In this document: piece by piece, positions 46,021 through 56,836 of the stretch
Position numbering within the stretch: the first letter of the stretch is position 1
Layout of the letters: every line of letters starts with the position of its first letter
NCBI RefSeq assembly: GCF_000421485.1
Contig: NZ_ATXC01000001.1
Span: 1,109,087-1,173,086, forward strand
DNA: 64,000 bases
Direction of reading: 5' to 3'
Source of the DNA: Desulfurobacterium sp. TC5-1
Lineage (GTDB): Bacteria; Aquificota; Aquificia; Desulfurobacteriales; Desulfurobacteriaceae
The notes under the pieces: generated by a model
The model's input: the letters and a program-made list of their open reading frames with translations, nothing else
The model's database searches: none
What the model was told of the DNA's origin: nothing
Translations under genes and position numbers: made by a program

Positions 46021-46191
46021 TTAATTTTTGTCAATATCAGATTTTGCCTCTACAACATACTCTTCCGTCAGCCACTTGTGGAGGTCTGCCAATTTACACT
46101 CTTTACTGCAGAAAGGACGGAATGGGTTGTTTTCCCATTCCGTTTCTTTTCCACATATAGGACATTTTATCTTTTTTAATTTCTTTTTCAT
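46021..46191 (-). CDS. yacG: DNA gyrase inhibitor/zinc-ribbon protein YacG
   Basis: 56 residues. Zinc cysteines in CPICGKETEW and FCSKECKLADLHKWL, with the NPFRPFCS signature of YacG between them. In E. coli YacG binds GyrB and blocks DNA binding. Its ATG overlaps the fumarase beta stop (TAATG). A 10-bp inverted repeat lies inside its coding sequence. Confidence 0.92.
   Translation of the reverse strand: MKKKLKKIKCPICGKETEWENNPFRPFCSKECKLADLHKWLTEEYVVEAKSDIDKN
46117..46143 (+). terminator. Hairpin inside yacG, possible terminator for the convergent ggt mRNA
   Basis: ACGGAATGGG (46117-46126) and CCCATTCCGT (46134-46143) form a perfect ten-bp stem over TTGTTTT. On the plus strand TTCTTTTCC follows. 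It is about 100 bases beyond the ggt stop and within the yacG coding region, where it encodes NPFRPF residues. Confidence 0.5.
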
Positions 46192-46757
46192 TAGAAATCA
46201 AACAGCTCCTGGTATTCTTTTCTTCCCATTTCGTAAAGGTCGTTGCCGTATATGTCGTTTACGACAAAAGCGGGAAAATCTTCAACAACCAATCTTCTAA
46301 CAGCTTCAGGTCCTAAATCTTCGTAAGCTATAATTTCTGCAGATTTTACGCACCTTGCAAGGTATGCAGCAGCTCCACCTATTGCTCCAAAATAGATACC
46401 TTTGTATTTCTGAATGGCCTCTTTTACGGCCTTGTCTCTTTTTCCTTTTCCTATCATTCCTTTAAGTCCCCACTCAAGCATTTTAGGGGCAAAGGGATCC
46501 ATCCTGTAGCTTGTTGTAGGTCCTACAGAACCTATAGGCATTCCTGGTTTGGCCGGAGCAGGACCGGCGTAGTAGATTATCTGTCCCTCTATATCAAACG
46601 GTGGTTTTTCGCCTTTTTCAACAGTTTCTACTATCCTTTTATGAGCGGCATCTCTTGCAGTATATATTACTCCCGAAATCAGAACGAAGTCACCGGCTTT
46701 AAGGTTTTCTATTACGGAATTGTCAATAATTGGTGTTGTTATCCTTTTAGGTTCCAT
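46191..46757 (-). CDS. Fumarate hydratase class I, beta subunit
   Basis: Interconverts malate and fumarate with the alpha subunit encoded at 60.8-61.7 kb. 188 residues from the ATG at 46757, which follows GGAGGT; an ATG four codons upstream contains that site. Motifs KAGDFVLISGVIYTARDAAHKR, YYAGPAPAKPGMPIGSVGPTTS and GKG match the beta/C-terminal half of class I fumarases and L-tartrate dehydratases. Coupled to yacG. Confidence 0.9.
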   Translation of the reverse strand: MEPKRITTPIIDNSVIENLKAGDFVLISGVIYTARDAAHKRIVETVEKGEKPPFDIEGQIIYYAGPAPAKPGMPIGSVGPTTSYRMDPFAPKMLEWGLKGMIGKGKRDKAVKEAIQKYKGIYFGAIGGAAAYLARCVKSAEIIAYEDLGPEAVRRLVVEDFPAFVVNDIYGNDLYEMGRKEYQELFDF

Positions 46758-46943
46758 TTTTACCTCCATACCTCAGATATTAAGATTAGAAAGCGACTTG
46801 CTAATTAATTATAAACGACGAAGGATTTTAAAGCAAAGGTTTTTTATTATTGTCTGACAGGTTTAAAATTCATTTCTAATGGTGCTTAGTAACTGTTTCC
46901 GTTTTTGTTATACTATTTGTAGTTTTTAAATTTCTGCTTATGG

Positions 46944-46949
46944 TATAAT
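46944..46949 (+). promoter_or_regulatory. Candidate -10 element before frd/sdh genes
   Basis: TGGTATAATTCCC with TATAAT at 46944-46949, about 40 bases before the flavoprotein start. A second TATACT lies at 46909. No clear -35. The 233-base gap from the divergent fumarase beta gene holds nothing else that I recognise. Confidence 0.35.
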
Positions 46950-46990
46950 TCCCATCCGCAAATTAAATCCATGTAGAAGAGGCAGTGGAT

Positions 46991-48691
46991 ATGGCTGTTT
47001 ATTATCATGATGTTGTAATTCTCGGGACAGGGCTTGCTGGTTTAAGAGCGGCTCTTGAAATTTTGAGAAAGACAGAAGATGGCGTTTCTGTGGGTCTTGT
47101 TTCAAAGGTTCAGTTGATGAGGGCTCACTCTGTATGTGCTGAAGGTGGAACTGCAGCAGTTTTATCATCTGAAGATAGTTTTGAAAAACACGAATACGAT
47201 ACGGTAAAGGGAAGCGACTTTCTCGCTGACCAGGATGCCGTTGAGGTGTTTGTCGAAAACTGTCCAGGGGAGATCTACTTCCTTGATCACCTCGGATGTC
47301 CCTGGTCCAGAACGAAAGATGGCAAAATAGCCCAGAGACCTTTCGGCGGTCATTCTTATCCACGGGCGACCTATGCAAGTGATAAGACTGGATTTTTTGA
47401 AATGCAAACGCTTTATGATAATCTTTTGAGGTTTTCAAACTACACCCGCTATGACGAGTATTTTATCTATGATATTTTTGAAAATAACGGTGCTTATGTT
47501 CTTGCTGCTTATAAATTGAAAACCGGCGAGGTCGATTTTATCGTTGGTAATCAGCTTGTTCTTGCCACCGGTGGTTCCGGATGTATCTATTCGTTTACAA
47601 CTTACTCTGATAGTTCTACAGGTGACGGGCTTGCTTACGCCTTGAGAATGGGACTTCCGCTTGAGGATATGGAGTTTATCCAGTTCCACCCGACCGGTCT
47701 TATTCCTTCAGGAATTCTCATGTCTGAGGCGGCCAGAGGCGAAGGTGGACATCTCCTTAACAAGGATGGTGAAAGGTTTATGAAGTATTACGCACCGACA
47801 GCCATGGAACTTGCCCCAAGAGATATCGTTTCCCGTTCAATTTTTGAGGAGATCAAAAAGGGCAGAGCTTTTGAAAAGGATGGTTTAAGTTATGTTCTCC
47901 TTGACCTTACACATCTTGGTGAGGAAAAAGTAAAACACAGGCTTCACCTTATCAGAGAAGTCTGTATGAAGTTTTTAGGAATAGATCCTGTAAACGAACC
48001 TATTCCCATTAGGCCTGCTGCCCACTATTCTATGGGTGGTATAGCCGCTGATGTTTACGGCGTCACGGAAAAGCCTGGTGTCTATGCAATAGGCGAGAAT
48101 GCCAATGCTGGAATTCACGGTTCAAACAGGCTTGGAACCAACTCTACGGCAGAATGTCTTGTATGTGGTAGACTCTGTGGTGAAAAAGTCGTTGAAAATC
48201 TCAAAGAGTTTTCAGGTAAAAAGGAGCTGAGTGAATCTCTCCTTAAGGAAAAGGAAAAGATGTTCTTTTCTCATATAGGCTCTGGTTCTAACGTTTCCGT
48301 TTATGCCTTGAGAAAGAGATTAAAAGAAACGATGGATAGGTTTGTAGGTATTGAAAGAAATCAGGAAGAGCTTGAAAAGGCACTTGAAGAGATAAGAAAG
48401 ATAAAAGAAGAGGCGAAAAGTGCTAAGGTTTTAAATACATCAAAGGTTTACAATCTTGAGCTTGTAAACTATCAGGAACTTCTAAACATGGTAGATGTTG
48501 CTGAGGTTATTACCCTTTCAGCCCTTAACAGGAAAGAGTCAAGAGGGGCTCACTTTAGAACAGATTATCCTTCAAGGGACGATGAGAATTACTTAAAGCA
48601 TACGCTTGTCAGGAAAGAAGGTGAAGAGCTTAAAATCTCTTACAGAAATGTAAGGGTTACAAAATACAAACCAGTGGAAAGGAAGTACTGA
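46991..48691 (+). CDS. Fumarate reductase/succinate dehydrogenase flavoprotein subunit
   Basis: 566 residues from the ATG at 46991 (AGAGG eight bases upstream). FAD-binding ILGTGLAGLRAALEI, the flavin-attachment His in HSVCAEGGTAAVL/GGHSYPRATYA, active-site IQFHPTGL and EAARGEGGHLLNKDGERFM, and HGSNRLGTNSTAECLV. Catalyses fumarate-succinate interconversion; direction cannot be read from sequence. In a reductive TCA cycle it would reduce fumarate. First of a four-gene operon with 1-13 base junctions. Confidence 0.93.
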   Translation: MAVYYHDVVILGTGLAGLRAALEILRKTEDGVSVGLVSKVQLMRAHSVCAEGGTAAVLSSEDSFEKHEYDTVKGSDFLADQDAVEVFVENCPGEIYFLDHLGCPWSRTKDGKIAQRPFGGHSYPRATYASDKTGFFEMQTLYDNLLRFSNYTRYDEYFIYDIFENNGAYVLAAYKLKTGEVDFIVGNQLVLATGGSGCIYSFTTYSDSSTGDGLAYALRMGLPLEDMEFIQFHPTGLIPSGILMSEAARGEGGHLLNKDGERFMKYYAPTAMELAPRDIVSRSIFEEIKKGRAFEKDGLSYVLLDLTHLGEEKVKHRLHLIREVCMKFLGIDPVNEPIPIRPAAHYSMGGIAADVYGVTEKPGVYAIGENANAGIHGSNRLGTNSTAECLVCGRLCGEKVVENLKEFSGKKELSESLLKEKEKMFFSHIGSGSNVSVYALRKRLKETMDRFVGIERNQEELEKALEEIRKIKEEAKSAKVLNTSKVYNLELVNYQELLNMVDVAEVITLSALNRKESRGAHFRTDYPSRDDENYLKHTLVRKEGEELKISYRNVRVTKYKPVERKY

Positions 48692-49017
48692 TGATGGTGA
48701 TGGAAGAGAAGTTATCAAAAGCGCACAGGATTACAGGTATTTATCTATTTATCTACATGATTGTCCATGTGCTTTCAAAAGGACCTGTCTGTTTCTTTGC
48801 TGACTGGACGGCCGTTTTCGCCTTTGCATTCCATGCCTTTAACGGTATGAGGTTGATAATACTCGAACTTGGATTTTTAATTGGAAAGCCCGCCTTTATA
48901 GAGTATCCTTACTCTCCCGTTTCTATTAAGTATTCAAGGTTACTCTTTTACATCTTTATGGCGCTTGCCGTTTTATTCCTTACCGTTGTTATCATTGGAA
49001 AGGGGATGACATCATGA
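48691..49017 (+). CDS. Succinate dehydrogenase/fumarate reductase membrane anchor, SdhC-like
   Basis: 108 residues with three hydrophobic helices. SKAHRITGIYLFIYMIVHVLS and the FHAFNGMRLIILE motif correspond to the SdhC haem/quinone region (His near helix ends). The ATG overlaps the flavoprotein stop by one base. It binds the catalytic subunits to the membrane. Confidence 0.82.
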   Translation: MMVMEEKLSKAHRITGIYLFIYMIVHVLSKGPVCFFADWTAVFAFAFHAFNGMRLIILELGFLIGKPAFIEYPYSPVSIKYSRLLFYIFMALAVLFLTVVIIGKGMTS

Positions 49018-49319
49018 GAAGTGAAAGACTCTTTTACGCACTCTACCTTGGTGCTGCAGTTTTTGTATTTTTCTTCTTTATAGTACACAACCTTATGATG
49101 CATATTAAACCTCTTAAAGAGGCACTTCATCCGCATACACCTTACTTTATATACGTTCTTGATTTTTCCATTCTTGTTATGCTCTATCACGGTCTTTACG
49201 GTCTAAGATCAATTGTTGTTGAGAAAAAGGGATACAGCAAAGGTGTTGACCTATTTTTTGCCGTTGTTGGTGTCGTTCTTGCAGTCATCCTCATAGCGGC
49301 AAAGCACAAGGTTATTTGA
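49014..49319 (+). CDS. Succinate dehydrogenase/fumarate reductase membrane anchor, SdhD-like
   Basis: 101 residues, three hydrophobic helices. FIVHNLMMHIKPL and the paired YHGLYGLRSIVVE motif match the second cytochrome b-like anchor; several His could bind haem. ATGA overlap with the preceding anchor gene. Confidence 0.8.
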   Translation: MRSERLFYALYLGAAVFVFFFFIVHNLMMHIKPLKEALHPHTPYFIYVLDFSILVMLYHGLYGLRSIVVEKKGYSKGVDLFFAVVGVVLAVILIAAKHKVI

Positions 49320-49332
49320 GAGGGAGTTCGAA

Positions 49333-50073
49333 ATGGCAGAGTACACGTTTACTATTAGAAGGTTTAATCCGGCAGAAGATAAAGAACCTTACGAAAAGGT
49401 CTATAAAGTTCCGAAGCTTGCAAGTATTGTGACGATACTGGACGCTCTTAACTATATAAAGGAAAACGTTGACTCTTCTCTTTCATACCGCCATTCTTGT
49501 AGAATGGCTATTTGTGGTTCATGTGCTGTAAGGGTAAATGGTAAGCCTGCTCTTGCGTGTATTACGAAGATCGTTCATCTTGGTACGGATTCTATAAAAC
49601 TTGAACCACTTGCCAAATATCCTGTGATAAAAGATCTTGTTGTTGATCTTGAGCCATTTTTTGAGAAGCATAAAGCTGTTAAACCATTTTTGATAAACAA
49701 AAAAGAAAATATTTCAACTATTGAACCGGATTCTGAATTAAAGCAGACACCGGAAGAGCTGGAACTTTACCTTCAGTTTGCTTACTGTATCAAATGCGGA
49801 AGTTGTTACAGTGTTTGTATGGGAACGCCCGACCTTTCAGAAGGCTTTAAGGAAGGGTTCCTTGGTCCTCAGGCACTTGCGCAGGCTTACAGGTACTCTT
49901 TTGATTCAAGAGATGACGGATTTGAAGAGAGGCTTGATGTGGTAGCTTCGCCGGAAGGTGTTTTCAGGTGCCATTTTGCGGCAAGCTGTTCTGCCGTATG
50001 TGGAAAAGGTTGCGATCCGGCTCTGGCACTGCAGCTTTTAAGGAGAGCTGTTCTTTTTGGCAAGAAGCATTAA
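49333..50073 (+). CDS. Fumarate reductase/succinate dehydrogenase iron-sulfur subunit
   Basis: 246 residues. [2Fe-2S] cysteines in CRMAICGSCAVRVNGKPALAC, then C-terminal CIKCGSCYSVC and CHFAASCSAVCGKGCDP for the [4Fe-4S] and [3Fe-4S]-type clusters. The last motif has Gly and an extra Cys where most homologues have CPK, which could change the cluster type. GAGGGAG precedes the ATG. Confidence 0.92.
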   Translation: MAEYTFTIRRFNPAEDKEPYEKVYKVPKLASIVTILDALNYIKENVDSSLSYRHSCRMAICGSCAVRVNGKPALACITKIVHLGTDSIKLEPLAKYPVIKDLVVDLEPFFEKHKAVKPFLINKKENISTIEPDSELKQTPEELELYLQFAYCIKCGSCYSVCMGTPDLSEGFKEGFLGPQALAQAYRYSFDSRDDGFEERLDVVASPEGVFRCHFAASCSAVCGKGCDPALALQLLRRAVLFGKKH

Positions 50074-50138
50074 TTCTTATTATATTTAATAATATGTTAC
50101 AATGAAATTTTGCAGGTGCCAGTTTTAAAAGGAATTGA

Positions 50139-51293
50139 ATGATGAAAAGGCGCGATTTTCTAAAAGTTATAACGTTAGGGGGTCTGTTTTCCATTCCATC
50201 CTTTGATATTGCAGAGGCGAGGAGGTACATTCCTTATGTTAAACGCCTGAGGCACTCTTCCTCGTCGAAACGGGTTAGAATCGTTTTAGATTTAAGTGGC
50301 AAAGTTGATAAAAAGCGCATTTCAGATTACATAAAACATAACTATCTGGTTTTTATTGTTAAAGGTTTGAGAACAAACAGGAAGAAATACAGGATACATA
50401 GTGAATTTGCCAAGTACGTCGAGCTCATTCCCCTTACAAGAAGCAAGACGAAAGTAAGAATAAAGCTTGATGCGCCTCACAGGTATAAAATATTCGCTTT
50501 AAAAGCAAGGCATCATAAGCCTTTTCGTCTTGTTATTGATATTTTTCCCGATTTTGTCTCTTCTAATTGTAAACCGAGGTTTGGTAAGAGAATAGTTGTT
50601 ATTGATCCCGGGCACGGTGGAAAGGATCCTGGAGCTGTGTGGCCTATTCACTGGAGGCATCCAAAGTATAAAGAGAAGTACATTACACTTGCCATTGCAA
50701 GGAAAGTTAAACGCATTCTTGAGACAGACCCGAGCATTACAGTAATAATGACGCGTAACAGGGATGTTTTTGTTCCGCTTTTAAAGAGGGCTGAGATAGC
50801 GGCGAAAGCATGTGCAGACGCATTTGTAAGCATTCATGCTGACTCTATGCCAAGCCATCCAAACTGTAGCGGAGTTACCGTTTTCAAGGCATCGCCCACG
50901 CTCTTTGCAAAGGCTCAGGACACAGCTGAGGAAATTGCTAAGAACGTTAAATTGTGTTCCGATACGATGTGCTGGAGCATCACACCGGTTATTGTTTCTC
51001 TATCAAGTACTGTTACTTTTGTGGAGAGCAGGCGTCTGGCAGAATCTATTGTGAAGAGGCTTAAGGCTAACACAAATGAGAATATCGTTAAAGGTATTAA
51101 AGATATGAAACGTAATATTCTTGTTCTTAAAACACCGGGGCGTCCTGCTGTGTTGATAGAGACAGGTTTCATGACAAACAGGAAAGATAGGCACAGACTC
51201 GTTCAGAGTAAGTACCAGTGGGAGATAGCCCGTGGAATAGCCGAGGGTATAAAAGATTATCTCCATTCCCTTGATAAGGTTGCTATGTACTGA
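50139..51293 (+). CDS. N-acetylmuramoyl-L-alanine amidase with AMIN domain and Tat signal
   Basis: 384 residues. KRRDFLKVITLGGLFSIPSF is a twin-arginine signal. An AMIN domain follows (about 45-140, SSSKRVRIVLDLSGKVDK), then Amidase_3 with zinc motifs VIDPGHGGKDPGAV, AFVSIHADSM and catalytic IETGFMTN. Cleaves stem peptides from glycan for daughter-cell separation; AmiC of E. coli is also exported by Tat. Two ATGs in tandem; the first is used here. Confidence 0.9.
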   Translation: MMKRRDFLKVITLGGLFSIPSFDIAEARRYIPYVKRLRHSSSSKRVRIVLDLSGKVDKKRISDYIKHNYLVFIVKGLRTNRKKYRIHSEFAKYVELIPLTRSKTKVRIKLDAPHRYKIFALKARHHKPFRLVIDIFPDFVSSNCKPRFGKRIVVIDPGHGGKDPGAVWPIHWRHPKYKEKYITLAIARKVKRILETDPSITVIMTRNRDVFVPLLKRAEIAAKACADAFVSIHADSMPSHPNCSGVTVFKASPTLFAKAQDTAEEIAKNVKLCSDTMCWSITPVIVSLSSTVTFVESRRLAESIVKRLKANTNENIVKGIKDMKRNILVLKTPGRPAVLIETGFMTNRKDRHRLVQSKYQWEIARGIAEGIKDYLHSLDKVAMY

Positions 51294-51995
51294 TTATCCT
51301 TTCCTTTCAAGTATCAATAGTCCGTCACCTACTGGAATTATTGATGCTGTAAACCCCGGATATTCTTTCACGTGTTTTAAAAATGTTTTCAGCAGTTTTA
51401 CGCTTCTTCTGTATTTTTCAGGGTATCTGCCGCATACGTAACCTCTAAAAAGAACGTTATCAAAAACAGCAATGCCGTTGTTTTTCAAGAGAGTCTGAAT
51501 TTTAAAATTCATAAATATGTATTCTGACTTCATTGAGTCAACGAAGATAAAATCAAACTGCTTTCCTTCGGCAATGAAATTACTTATCACGTTGAAAGCA
51601 TCATCACAGATTAAGTTTACAAAGAATCCCGATTTCTGTATGAACTCTTTTGCAATTTGCACTCTTTCACCGTTAAAGTCAACTGAAGTAATTCTGGATC
51701 TTCCGTTCAGGGCAAACAGCATTGAGAGGGTACTGTATCCAATTCCTGTTCCTATCTCTAAAATCTCTTCAGGTTGTTTTGTTCTACATATGATCTGGAG
51801 AAACCGTGCTGCTGAGGGGAGGAGTATGGGAACTTTATTTTCAGAAGCAAAGGTTTCTATCTCTTTAAGGAGAAACTCCCTTTCGTTAAATTGGCTGGTA
51901 AAATCTTCTATGTCAGGCGGAACTATTTCGCTACGATTTTGCCACCTCTCTTTAAGGTAGGAGGTTTCGTGATTTTTTTTATTTCCGATACCCAT
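51294..51995 (-). CDS. Class I SAM-dependent O-methyltransferase (YrrM/TrmR-like)
   Basis: 233 residues from the ATG at 51995 (GGTGG upstream). SAM motif EILEIGTGIGYSTLSML, acidic ITSVDFNGERV, and FDFIFVDSMKSEY, then GIAVFDNVLFRGYV. These fit the caffeoyl-CoA O-methyltransferase-like group that includes TrmR (tRNA 5-methoxyuridine). Substrate not certain. Its 5' end overlaps the divergent phosphoesterase gene by 27 bases. Confidence 0.82.
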   Translation of the reverse strand: MGIGNKKNHETSYLKERWQNRSEIVPPDIEDFTSQFNEREFLLKEIETFASENKVPILLPSAARFLQIICRTKQPEEILEIGTGIGYSTLSMLFALNGRSRITSVDFNGERVQIAKEFIQKSGFFVNLICDDAFNVISNFIAEGKQFDFIFVDSMKSEYIFMNFKIQTLLKNNGIAVFDNVLFRGYVCGRYPEKYRRSVKLLKTFLKHVKEYPGFTASIIPVGDGLLILERKG

Positions 51996-52524
51996 TTTTA
52001 CCACCGAAACATCGTGAATTTAAGTGCTTTCCGTTTTGAGGGTTTTGAAAACAGGATCCTTGAAAACCTTGAGAAAATTTTAACAGAAAGGGACATTCTT
52101 TACCACTTGGGCGATTTTACCTGGCACGGAAAAGATAAAAAAGGTTTTCTAAAAAGGTGGCAGGCGCTTCCGTGCAGAAAAGTACTTGTAAAGGGAAATC
52201 ACGATGAGGTCACATCTTCCGTTCTGCCCATTTACTTTGACGAGATTATTCCGTTTTTTAAGATACTTGACATCAGAGGGAAAAGGCTTTTACTTAGTCA
52301 CTATCCTGCCCTTGATTTGAGAAAAAAGAGGCGGTACATAGATAGAATTTGCAGGGTAAGGTGGCTTTTTAATTTTTACAGGTGTGACCACCTTGTTCAC
52401 GGACATGTTCACAGGAATTTGGCGAGAATACACTGCGGCTGCTTTCTTTACGGAATAAAATGTTTTAACGTTAATCTGGAATTTACGGGTTATTGCCCCG
52501 TTTCGGTAGAGGAGGTGATAAAGC

Positions 52525-52532
<8 letters not shown>
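51969..52532 (+). CDS. Metallophosphoesterase
   Basis: 187 residues from the GTG at 51969, after AGGAGG. Metal-binding motifs: FISDTHFYHRNI (DxH), HLGDFTW (GD), KGNHDE (GNHD), LSHYP and HGHVHRN (GHxH). NVNLEFTGYCPVSVEEV is the end seen in small calcineurin-like phosphoesterases. Natural substrate unknown. Longer upstream starts would extend further into the antisense methyltransferase gene. Overlaps the epmA-like start by eight bases. Confidence 0.83.
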
Positions 52533-54331
<1,799 letters not shown>

Positions 54332-54340
54332 GGGGGGCTT

Positions 54341-55267
54341 ATGATTGCTTCTGTATGTCCAAATCCCTGTCTTGATGTTTATTACTATACAACGGTTTTG
54401 ATAGAAGATGACACAAACAGGGTAGAAAATCCCTATTTAAGCCCCGGTGGAAAAGGACTTAATGCAGCAAGGGTTATAAGCAGACTTGGTACATCACCCC
54501 ATCTGATTACGACGATAGGTGGTTGTGTTGGTGAGTGCATAATGAGAGGACTTGAGGAGGAATCTGTCCCGTTTGAGTATGTAAAGATAGAGGGTGAAAG
54601 TAGGGTAAATACAATTCTTGAACAGAGAGGGAAAAAGAGTCATGTTCTCATAGCCTGTCGAGGACCTGTTCTCAATGAGAAGGAGATAAAAGAGCTTGAA
54701 GATAGAATATGCAGTCATTCGCCGGATTTCCTGATTTTAGGCGGAAGTGTCCCACCCGGGCTTCCTGATGACTTCTATGCAAAGGTTATAAAGCACTTTA
54801 AAAAGAAAGGGTGTAACGTTCTTGTTGATGCGGATGGTGAGCTTTTAAGGAAGGCGATAATGGCACTGCCTTTTGCTATCAAACCTAATAGGCACGAGCT
54901 TGAGAGACTTGTCGGCAGACCTTTATTTGATTTTAACGACATTGTTAAAGCGTCTAAAGAAATTGTAACTCAGGGTGTTGAGGTGGTTATAACTTCTCTT
55001 GGCAGGTATGGTGCCGTTGCTGTTACGGAAGAAAAAGTCATAAGGGTTGTTCCACCTGAAGTTAAGGTTGTCAATACAGTTGGTGCTGGCGATTCTGTTG
55101 TCGGTGGTTTTATCTATGCACTTGATAAAGGTGAAAATCTTGCAGAAGCAGTAGCTTTTGCAGTTTCGTGTGGAACTGCAACGGTTATGAGAGAAGGGCC
55201 AAAACTTTGCAAACCGGACGATGTTTACGATATCTATGAAAGGGTAGTTATTTCGTATCTTGATTAG
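54341..55267 (+). CDS. PfkB-family sugar kinase, 1-phosphofructokinase-like
   Basis: 308 residues. N-terminal [27 protein letters not shown], middle [16 protein letters not shown] and [14 protein letters not shown], and C-terminal [18 protein letters not shown] with the catalytic Asp. This pattern matches 1-phosphofructokinase/tagatose-6-phosphate kinases and LacC; substrate could be fructose-1- or fructose-6-phosphate. No PTS genes are nearby. Ten bases after argB. Confidence 0.82.
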   Translation: MIASVCPNPCLDVYYYTTVLIEDDTNRVENPYLSPGGKGLNAARVISRLGTSPHLITTIGGCVGECIMRGLEEESVPFEYVKIEGESRVNTILEQRGKKSHVLIACRGPVLNEKEIKELEDRICSHSPDFLILGGSVPPGLPDDFYAKVIKHFKKKGCNVLVDADGELLRKAIMALPFAIKPNRHELERLVGRPLFDFNDIVKASKEIVTQGVEVVITSLGRYGAVAVTEEKVIRVVPPEVKVVNTVGAGDSVVGGFIYALDKGENLAEAVAFAVSCGTATVMREGPKLCKPDDVYDIYERVVISYLD

Positions 55268-55344
<77 letters not shown>

Positions 55345-55357
55345 CGGTGGAAGAAAA

Positions 55358-55435
55358 TGGTCGGGGCAGCCCGATTTGAACGGGCGGCCTCGTGCTCCCA
55401 AGGCACGCGCTCTAACCAAGCTGAGCTATGCCCCG
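55358..55435 (-). tRNA. tRNA-Pro (anticodon UGG)
   Basis: Minus-strand cloverleaf: acceptor CGGGGCA/TGCCCCG, D arm GCTC, anticodon stem CGTGC/GCACG with loop CTTGGGA (TGG), T arm CCCG TTCAAAT CGGG, discriminator A and encoded CCA. It is 13 bases upstream of tRNA-Arg and probably co-transcribed. Confidence 0.95.
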
Positions 55436-55548
55436 AATTGACAGAGGTAAATATAGGAAATGTTCCTCCCTTTGGCAAGTCCATGTACGGGTTCAATACA
55501 TGGTGATACTTTCCTTTTTGTAATGTTAAAACGTTATTTTTCTAAAGT

Positions 55549-56811
55549 TCAAAGCCACAGAATTTTTTCACCTTCTATCAGGCTACCAAACGTTTCTCTT
55601 TCCCTTATAACCTTAAAATCTCTGTTAGAGACAAGAACTTCAGGCGGTCTAACTCTGGAATTGTAGTTTGAAGCCATTGAAAACCCATACGCTCCAGCAC
55701 TTAAAATCGCAAGGATATCCCCCTGCTCACACCTTCCCACTCTCCTGTCCTTTGCAAAAATATCACCGGTTTCACAGACAGGACCCACAACATCCACAAT
55801 TTCCACAGTTTCCTTCTTCTCTACAGGAACAATGTGGTGATAGGCATCGTAAAGAGAAGGTCTCATACAGTCGTTCATTGCAGCATCAACGATGTAAAAT
55901 GTTTTTCCTTCTTTCCTCTTAACGTACAGAATCTCTGTAAGAAGAAGACCTGAATTACCGGAAATCCTCCTTCCCGGTTCTAAAATCAACTTACAATCAA
56001 GCTCTTTTACAAAAGGAACAATCATCTCGGCAAGAGAGGAAGCAGCAGGCGGTTTTTCTTCCGGATGATAGTTTATCCCAAGACCTCCACCTGCATCAAA
56101 ATATTCAATATCAAGACCTTTATCCCTTAAAGCCTTAACTAAATCTGCCACCTTTGACGAAGCTTCTTTAAATGGAGAAACATCAAGTATCTGAGAACCT
56201 ATGTGGAAGTGAATGCCAACAGGCTCTATCCATCTCATCTCTTTAGCTTTCATGTAAACATCAAAAGCTTCATCGTAGTCAATACCAAACTTACTTGTTC
56301 TCAATCCGGTTGAGATATAAGGATGAGTCTTCGGGTCAACATCAGGATTCACCCTAACAGCTATCTTTGCCTTCTTTCCAATTTTTTCTGCCACCCTATT
56401 AAGTGTTTCTAATTCCTGACGAGATTCAACGTTAAACATAAGTATTCCGCAAGAGAGAGCGTATTCCATTTCATCTCTTCTCTTCCCAACACCTGCGAAA
56501 ACAATTTTTTCCGATGGTATTCCAGCATTAACAGCACGGAATATCTCACCAGCTGAAACGGTATCAGCACCTGCTCCCATCTCTGCAAGAAGTTTAAGAA
56601 TAGCAATGTTTGAACAAGACTTAACGGCAAAAGCAGTAAGATGTCCAACATCACCAAATGCAGAATCAAACTCATTAAACCAATAGGAAAAAGCAGCTTT
56701 ACTGTAAACATAAGCAGGTGTCCCTATCTTTTTAGCTACCGCCTGAACATCAACATCCTCAACAAAAAGTCTTCTGCCTCTATATCCTATAAACGGGAAA
56801 ATCTCTTCCAT
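55549..56811 (-). CDS. lysA: Diaminopimelate decarboxylase
   Basis: PLP enzyme converting meso-diaminopimelate to lysine. 420 residues. PLP lysine near position 64 in TAFAVKSCSN, GIHFHIGSQI, DAGGGLGI, EPGRRISGNSG, and the C-terminal DAAMNDCMRPSLYDAYH and GPVCETGDIFAKDR (substrate Cys). GGAGG precedes the ATG. First of the leftward run whose upstream genes extend to 63.6 kb. Confidence 0.95.
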   Translation of the reverse strand: MEEIFPFIGYRGRRLFVEDVDVQAVAKKIGTPAYVYSKAAFSYWFNEFDSAFGDVGHLTAFAVKSCSNIAILKLLAEMGAGADTVSAGEIFRAVNAGIPSEKIVFAGVGKRRDEMEYALSCGILMFNVESRQELETLNRVAEKIGKKAKIAVRVNPDVDPKTHPYISTGLRTSKFGIDYDEAFDVYMKAKEMRWIEPVGIHFHIGSQILDVSPFKEASSKVADLVKALRDKGLDIEYFDAGGGLGINYHPEEKPPAASSLAEMIVPFVKELDCKLILEPGRRISGNSGLLLTEILYVKRKEGKTFYIVDAAMNDCMRPSLYDAYHHIVPVEKKETVEIVDVVGPVCETGDIFAKDRRVGRCEQGDILAILSAGAYGFSMASNYNSRVRPPEVLVSNRDFKVIRERETFGSLIEGEKILWL

Positions 56812-56836
56812 GATAACCTCCAGAATTTTGTAAAGG

